Shown here piece by piece: positions 59,365 through 62,831 of a DNA stretch of 62,831 bases. The position numbers and the translations under genes are program-made. The DNA comes from Chryseobacterium sp. 39-10 (GTDB taxonomy: Bacteria; Bacteroidota; Bacteroidia; Flavobacteriales; Weeksellaceae). The notes beneath the pieces are model-generated. The model had not been told where the DNA came from. It searched no databases and was given only the letters and a program-made list of their open reading frames with translations. Within the stretch, counting starts at the first letter, position 1; each line of letters opens with the position of its first letter. Where the stretch lies: NCBI GenBank assembly GCA_001898255.1, contig MKTK01000034.1, forward strand, positions 26,247-89,077. The letters are read 5' to 3'.

Positions 59365-60759
59365 ATGAGAACGTTTTATTTACTTTTTGGATGTTTAATG
59401 CTGATCAGCATGAGTAATCGCCTATCGGGTCAGATTGTCATCACCAACAAAAAGTTTTCCTTCGGGACAACTGGAAGAATTGGTGCCGGATTTTCTCCCA
59501 ATTCCGATGGGAATACCGGACAACAGCTTAATCTGCGCAATCAGGGTTCTTTGGGTGGACGATTGGATCAGAGTGATTATGTTGATTTTTTGCCCGCAGT
59601 CCATTTTACGCCCGTGGTTGGCAAAGACAGTACAAAAATTGATTTCCAGGCCAGATTAAGCTTTTACTCTGGCGGCACTTTCCTAGGAAATGTAGATACC
59701 AAATCCACCAACGGGATGATCGTTGCACTGCCCGAGGCCTTTATAGAAGCCCGAAATGTAATGGGAACACAATGGGATTTTTGGGCAGGATCGAGATGGC
59801 TGAGGTATGATGATGTGCATATTTCGGATTACTTCTATTTTGATGACCATTCTTCGACAGGTTGGGGTGTAAAATACAAGAACACCAGATTTTCGATGTT
59901 TTTTCCTGCCGCGATTGATACAGCTGCATCCAACTCCACGCCGTATTCGTATACCAACATCATCAGTGGTGTTAAAAGTTTGGTGTATAGACAGCGGGAA
60001 GTTTTTGTCCTTGAACATTCTGTGCCTATTAAAAATCACACGGTTAAACTATTGGCTGAATTCCATCATGTCAACAATTCCGGTAAAAATACATTGGAAA
60101 ATTATCCTTCCGACAATGGTTTTGTTGCCGGTGTTAAACTCAACACCAATCTAAAAACTGCGCTACCAGGATCTTTCAATCAGTTTGCATTGCGCTACGG
60201 CTACGGCATTGCCAATGGTGGTGATGGCGGAAATACCCAAACTTGGCGCACATACGGCGCTCCCAGCGAAACTACGAATACCTACAAAGGCGCCTATTCT
60301 TTTACTGTGGTGGAGCATTTTTTATGGAATATTTCTAATAGATGGTCAGTGAATCCTTATTTAGTTTATACCTTGTCTAAGGGCGGCTCAGAAAGCAGTA
60401 ACATGGCAAATGATTACTACGGGAGACAAATATTCAACAAAAAAGAAGATTTCAATACCGGTTTAAGAGCCACTTATTACTTCAATAATTGGTTTCATAT
60501 TTTATCCGAACTGCATTATGCCAGCAGAAAAGATGGAACGCAATCTGCGGCAACCATGTGGAAGTTGGCAATTGCTCCAACCATTGTTCCTACTGCTGAA
60601 AGAAGCGTTTGGGCAAGACCTCATATAAGACTTATCGCAGAAGTGTCGAGATACAACGACCAGGCGATGAATACACTGTACTCTCCGTTTTTGCAGCAAT
60701 CCGGGGCCAAAAGATACGGAACCTACTTTGGCGCAAGAGCCGAGTGGTGGGTTTTTTAA
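59365..60759 (+). CDS. LamB-like carbohydrate porin
   Basis: A 464-residue outer-membrane barrel with a signal peptide ending at RLSGQ. The WDFWAGSRWLRYDDVHISDYFYFD block (about 131-155) corresponds to the conserved maltoporin segment with aromatic greasy-slide-type residues, and the C-terminus ends FGARAEWWVF like a LamB last strand. It probably lets the operon's sugar cross the outer membrane, an alternative to the SusCD system usual in the phylum. The ATG at 59365 follows the symporter stop by 2 bp; a longer frame from 59302 overlaps the symporter and is discarded. Confidence 0.82.
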   Translation: MRTFYLLFGCLMLISMSNRLSGQIVITNKKFSFGTTGRIGAGFSPNSDGNTGQQLNLRNQGSLGGRLDQSDYVDFLPAVHFTPVVGKDSTKIDFQARLSFYSGGTFLGNVDTKSTNGMIVALPEAFIEARNVMGTQWDFWAGSRWLRYDDVHISDYFYFDDHSSTGWGVKYKNTRFSMFFPAAIDTAASNSTPYSYTNIISGVKSLVYRQREVFVLEHSVPIKNHTVKLLAEFHHVNNSGKNTLENYPSDNGFVAGVKLNTNLKTALPGSFNQFALRYGYGIANGGDGGNTQTWRTYGAPSETTNTYKGAYSFTVVEHFLWNISNRWSVNPYLVYTLSKGGSESSNMANDYYGRQIFNKKEDFNTGLRATYYFNNWFHILSELHYASRKDGTQSAATMWKLAIAPTIVPTAERSVWARPHIRLIAEVSRYNDQAMNTLYSPFLQQSGAKRYGTYFGARAEWWVF

Positions 60760-60773
60760 AATATTGATTTCAT

Positions 60774-60833
60774 GAACCGTGCGGAAATTTTCCATATCAA
60801 TCACTTCATTTCCTCTCCGTGCGGTTCTTTTTT
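60774..60833 (+). terminator. Terminator-like hairpin between porin and epimerase genes
   Basis: GAACCGTGCGG (60774-60784) pairs with CCGTGCGGTTC (60817-60827) with two wobble pairs, followed by T6. Its long loop (32 nt) may allow partial read-through to the epimerase gene. Confidence 0.6.
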
Positions 60834-60883
60834 AATCTATTATCCTTAGGTTATTGTTCTCAATCAAATTAAATAATAAAAAA

Positions 60884-61723
60884 ATGAAAATTAAAATAGG
60901 GGCTTCGCTTTTATCTTGGATGACTCCACAATGGAACGCCGAAGCAGGAAAAATGGCAATAGAAAAAACGGCCAATGCTGGCTTTGATCTGATAGAAATT
61001 CTCTTGCCTCCAGATATGAATATCGATACTGAAGCTGTAAAAAGCCAGCTTAAGCAAAACAATCTTGAAGTGGTTTGTTCCCTTAACTTACCAAAAGAGG
61101 CGCACATTGCGTTTCATCCCAGAGAAGCAGAACAACTCATTAAAAAAGCCATCGACAAAACCCACGAACTGGAAACCCATTTCCTGGGAGGTGTTTTGCA
61201 TGGCGGCATCGGTGTTTTTTCAGGAAATCCATTGGCCGAAGACGAGAAAAAGACCATCGTCGAAGTATGGTCGTCGGTTGCGGATTATGCTAAAAGCAAA
61301 AACATTCACCTCGCCGTAGAGCCCATCAATCGTTATGAATCGTATGTTTGTAATACCGCTCAGAATGTTTTGGAATTGATAGACCGAACAGGGAAAGACA
61401 ATATTTTTCTTCATCTGGATACCTTCCACATGAACATTGAAGAAAATAACTTTCACGATCCTGTGCTATTGGCAGGCCAAAAACTAAAACATATTCACAT
61501 GACTGAATCGCACCGCGGCATGTTGGGAGAAGGGACAATTAATTGGGCTGAGCTATTTGCTGCATTAAAGGAAATTGATTTTGAAGGAAATCTGGTGCTT
61601 GAGAATTTCTCTTCCGCTGTGCCCGGAATGCAGCAGGCGGTTTCACTATGGCAAAAATCACCTTACGATGCAGAAGAACTCGCGTTGGGAAGTCTCAAAT
61701 TTATTCGGGAGCATCTCTATTAA
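60884..61723 (+). CDS. Ketose 3-epimerase-like TIM-barrel protein (AP endonuclease 2 superfamily)
   Basis: A 279-residue cytoplasmic enzyme of the sugar phosphate isomerase/epimerase superfamily. The sequence follows D-tagatose/D-psicose 3-epimerases: EPINRYES (metal Glu, about 147), HLDTFHMNIEEN (metal Asp, about 180), KHIHMTESHRGMLGEG (His and substrate Arg) and NLVLENFS (last metal Glu). It should interconvert ketohexoses at C3 using Mn2+ or Co2+; hydroxypyruvate or inosose chemistry is the alternative. A TTG extension to 60854 is less likely than the ATG at 60884. Being in the LacI operon with a fructokinase suggests rare-ketose catabolism. Confidence 0.82.
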   Translation: MKIKIGASLLSWMTPQWNAEAGKMAIEKTANAGFDLIEILLPPDMNIDTEAVKSQLKQNNLEVVCSLNLPKEAHIAFHPREAEQLIKKAIDKTHELETHFLGGVLHGGIGVFSGNPLAEDEKKTIVEVWSSVADYAKSKNIHLAVEPINRYESYVCNTAQNVLELIDRTGKDNIFLHLDTFHMNIEENNFHDPVLLAGQKLKHIHMTESHRGMLGEGTINWAELFAALKEIDFEGNLVLENFSSAVPGMQQAVSLWQKSPYDAEELALGSLKFIREHLY

Positions 61724-61825
61724 GGGATTTTACTATGCCTAAAAAAATTTGAGCATCGTCAAATCAATCCATACCATCAAGTGATTCAGTTATACCATTG
61801 ATCATAAATGGGATGAATTTAATGG

Positions 61826-61852
61826 CCCGAAATCTACCGGTTTCGGGTTTTT
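61826..61852 (+). terminator. Terminator at the end of the sugar operon
   Basis: CCCGAAA / TTTCGGG 7-bp stem, 8-nt loop, T5 tail, about 100 bp after the epimerase stop. The rest of 61724-62079 has only the -7 box at 61936 and no supported gene. Confidence 0.82.
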
Positions 61853-61935
61853 CTTTCGCTGTTATTCACTTTTTTCTAATTTTCTATTCTTTTTGTTAAT
61901 ATCTCAACTATAACTCAAAGAAAATGATGTGGCAT

Positions 61936-61943
61936 TAATTTTG
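61936..61943 (+). promoter_or_regulatory. -7 promoter box for the 156-residue unknown protein
   Basis: TAATTTTG (TAnnTTTG); it implies a leader of about 130 nt. No -33 match is clear. Confidence 0.45.
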
Positions 61944-62079
61944 TGGGTAAAAAACAGTGGTAAATGCAGAAGATGGTGAGGATCTTGGAATATTATTGAA
62001 TAGAAAAAGAATCTGACAGTAAGCTTGCCACAGGCATTTTGCCTTCTCATACGAAATCAATAACTTAAAAAATATAGAC

Positions 62080-62550
62080 ATGGACACCCCTAAAAAATTG
62101 CATAAATATGCATACGACAATTACACCATTGTAACCAATTTTGATACATTCGACCAAGCCCAGAGTTTTGCAAAAGAACATCACGGAGAGCTGATTGAAG
62201 TGGGTTTCACCGACGGGTCCGATAGTCCGATGCCCAACACCGACGGACATTTAATTGCGGATAAAAGAACATTTAGAGTAGGTTTGGCACCGGAATATCA
62301 GGTGCTTTATTCTGATGATCCCAAGTTTCAGGAAATGGCAGAAATTATTTTAGAAGCTCAAAAAGAAAAGGAGAATGATGTAGCACCAGAAGATTGGATT
62401 GGCGATCAAAATATTGCGCCAGGCGACAGAATTATCGTGGTGAGAGATGGTGAAGTAAATACCGTAACCACCCGCGAAAGAATTAAGTATTTGATGCAGG
62501 GTAATGTTTATGAATTGGCGGCAAAAATTCCTGGATCAGAAACAGAATAA
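62080..62550 (+). CDS. Hypothetical acidic protein of unknown function
   Basis: I do not recognise this 156-residue protein. It has no signal peptide or membrane segment, is rich in Asp/Glu, and appears to have an N-terminal alpha/beta part (YDNYTIVTNFDTFDQAQSFAKEHHGELIEVGF), a charged helix (about 87-106) and a C-terminal segment (PGDRIIVVRDGEVNTVTTRERIKYLM). The composition suggests a soluble cytoplasmic protein. It is monocistronic, with its own -7 box and a strong terminator. The coding reality is supported by a long frame with normal codon use and flanking signals. Confidence 0.7.
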   Translation: MDTPKKLHKYAYDNYTIVTNFDTFDQAQSFAKEHHGELIEVGFTDGSDSPMPNTDGHLIADKRTFRVGLAPEYQVLYSDDPKFQEMAEIILEAQKEKENDVAPEDWIGDQNIAPGDRIIVVRDGEVNTVTTRERIKYLMQGNVYELAAKIPGSETE

Positions 62551-62580
62551 TTTGTTTTATGCGGTATTAGGCAGATATAT

Positions 62581-62616
62581 AAAAAACACCGATGCGATTT
62601 TGCACGGTGTTTTTTG
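62581..62616. terminator. Bidirectional terminator between convergent genes
   Basis: AAAAAACACC pairs with GGTGTTTTTT around an inner TGC/GCA pairing. It serves the unknown gene on the plus strand and the convergent ppc on the minus strand. Confidence 0.85.
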
Positions 62617-62635
62617 CGTTTAATACATACTGTTT

Positions 62636-62831
62636 TTAGGCAGAATTTCTGCTGGCATTGATGTTGCCGAAAAGGGAACGCATCACCAGTTTTTCGTAAG
62701 TTTCGCGGTCACCTTCTTTTTTCTGGATTTTCATCAGTGCATATTGCTGAATGCTAAGCAGTGGCAACACAATTTTTTCCCTGATTTTCACTGATTTTCG
62801 GCTTAGTGGTTCTTCCTGCATCAATATTTTA
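62636..62831 (-). CDS. ppc: Phosphoenolpyruvate carboxylase (C-terminal end)
   Basis: The last 65 residues of a protein running out of the window. The segment with REKIVLPLLSIQQYAL followed by the C-terminus SLFGNINASRNSA matches, from memory, the end of flavobacterial PEP carboxylase, where the invariant C-terminal Asn-rich tail reaches the active site. The enzyme makes oxaloacetate from phosphoenolpyruvate and bicarbonate. Only the tail is visible, so catalytic residues cannot be checked. Confidence 0.7.
   Translation of the reverse strand, partial: KILMQEEPLSRKSVKIREKIVLPLLSIQQYALMKIQKKEGDRETYEKLVMRSLFGNINASRNSA

Noticed and set aside
61874..61887. Further TTCTAA/TTCTAT copies as members of the metal regulon
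   Set aside because: The spacing is 8 bp, not 11, with only two units and no GACCTTTG at the right distance. Single TTCTAA copies at 20373 and 55974 are likewise out of context.
1..62831. CRISPR arrays, insertion sequences, prophage or integrase genes
   Set aside because: No regularly spaced identical repeats, transposase motifs or phage structural genes were found. The only mobile-looking elements are the four-helix-bundle cassette and the short CGAAATC-type repeats.

Overview
The window reads as chromosomal DNA of a member of the Bacteroidota, most likely a flavobacterium of the Chryseobacterium/Weeksellaceae type. The grounds are the many TAnnTTTG (-7) promoter boxes, the near absence of Shine-Dalgarno sequences, an S46 dipeptidyl peptidase, a GldA-like ATPase, LytS/LytTR and TPR-type histidine kinases, and a PEP carboxylase C-terminus of the flavobacterial kind. 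The genus is inferred. No phage, IS element, transposase or CRISPR array was found.

Layout. 1-2731: end of murF, a Nudix hydrolase, an SRPBCC protein and a GldA-like ABC ATPase. 2732-5246: a BetT/BCCT choline-type transporter with one in-frame amber codon. 5397-7386: a Crp/Fnr regulator followed by DoxX-like and quinone-oxidoreductase genes. 7543-20378: a metal island with an OmpR-type response regulator and histidine kinase (separated by a four-helix-bundle gene framed by inverted repeats), mgtC-mgtA, and a CzcCBA-like efflux operon with an outer-membrane barrel gene. 20462-26786: ArsB-like transporter, AraC regulator, aldo/keto reductase and two MFS exporters. 26849-31165: TPR histidine kinase/NarL regulator pair, a lipocalin-like lipoprotein and two outer-membrane barrels. 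31408-39525: AcrA-AcrB-OprM pump with its own LytS/LytTR pair and a GNAT gene. 39759-42592: TonB receptor plus thioredoxin-fold partner. 42728-47046: nucleoid-associated protein, malate dehydrogenase, Tex. 47257-47551: tRNA-Ser, -Pro, -Arg on the minus strand. 47684-55744: amidase lipoprotein, aspartate ammonia-lyase, M16 protease and a DPP11-type S46 peptidase. 56141-61723: LacI-controlled sugar operon (PfkB kinase, FucP-type symporter, LamB-like porin, ketose 3-epimerase). 62080-62831: an unrecognised small protein and the end of ppc.

The most informative signals are regulatory. (1) The promoters of mgtC-mgtA and of the czc-like operon share an array of four TTCTAA-type direct repeats at exact 11-bp phase, followed after exactly 23 bp by the same GACCTTTG box. 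This suggests one OmpR-type regulator joins Mg2+ transport and metal efflux. (2) The promoters of the MFS exporter at 25506 and of the acrAB-oprM operon share GTCAYTTC-like half-sites 21 bp apart, each placed 36 bp before its -7 box. That geometry suits a LytTR or AraC regulator. (3) A 14-bp LacI-type palindrome occurs twice around the sugar operon. (4) A 16-bp palindrome fills the spacer of a consensus promoter in front of the TonB receptor. All are read directly from sequence; the regulator assignments are inference.

Metabolically, DPP11 (Asp/Glu dipeptides), AspA (Asp to fumarate) and Mdh form a plausible aspartate-to-TCA route. The LacI operon looks like a rare-ketose pathway feeding fructose 6-phosphate into glycolysis.
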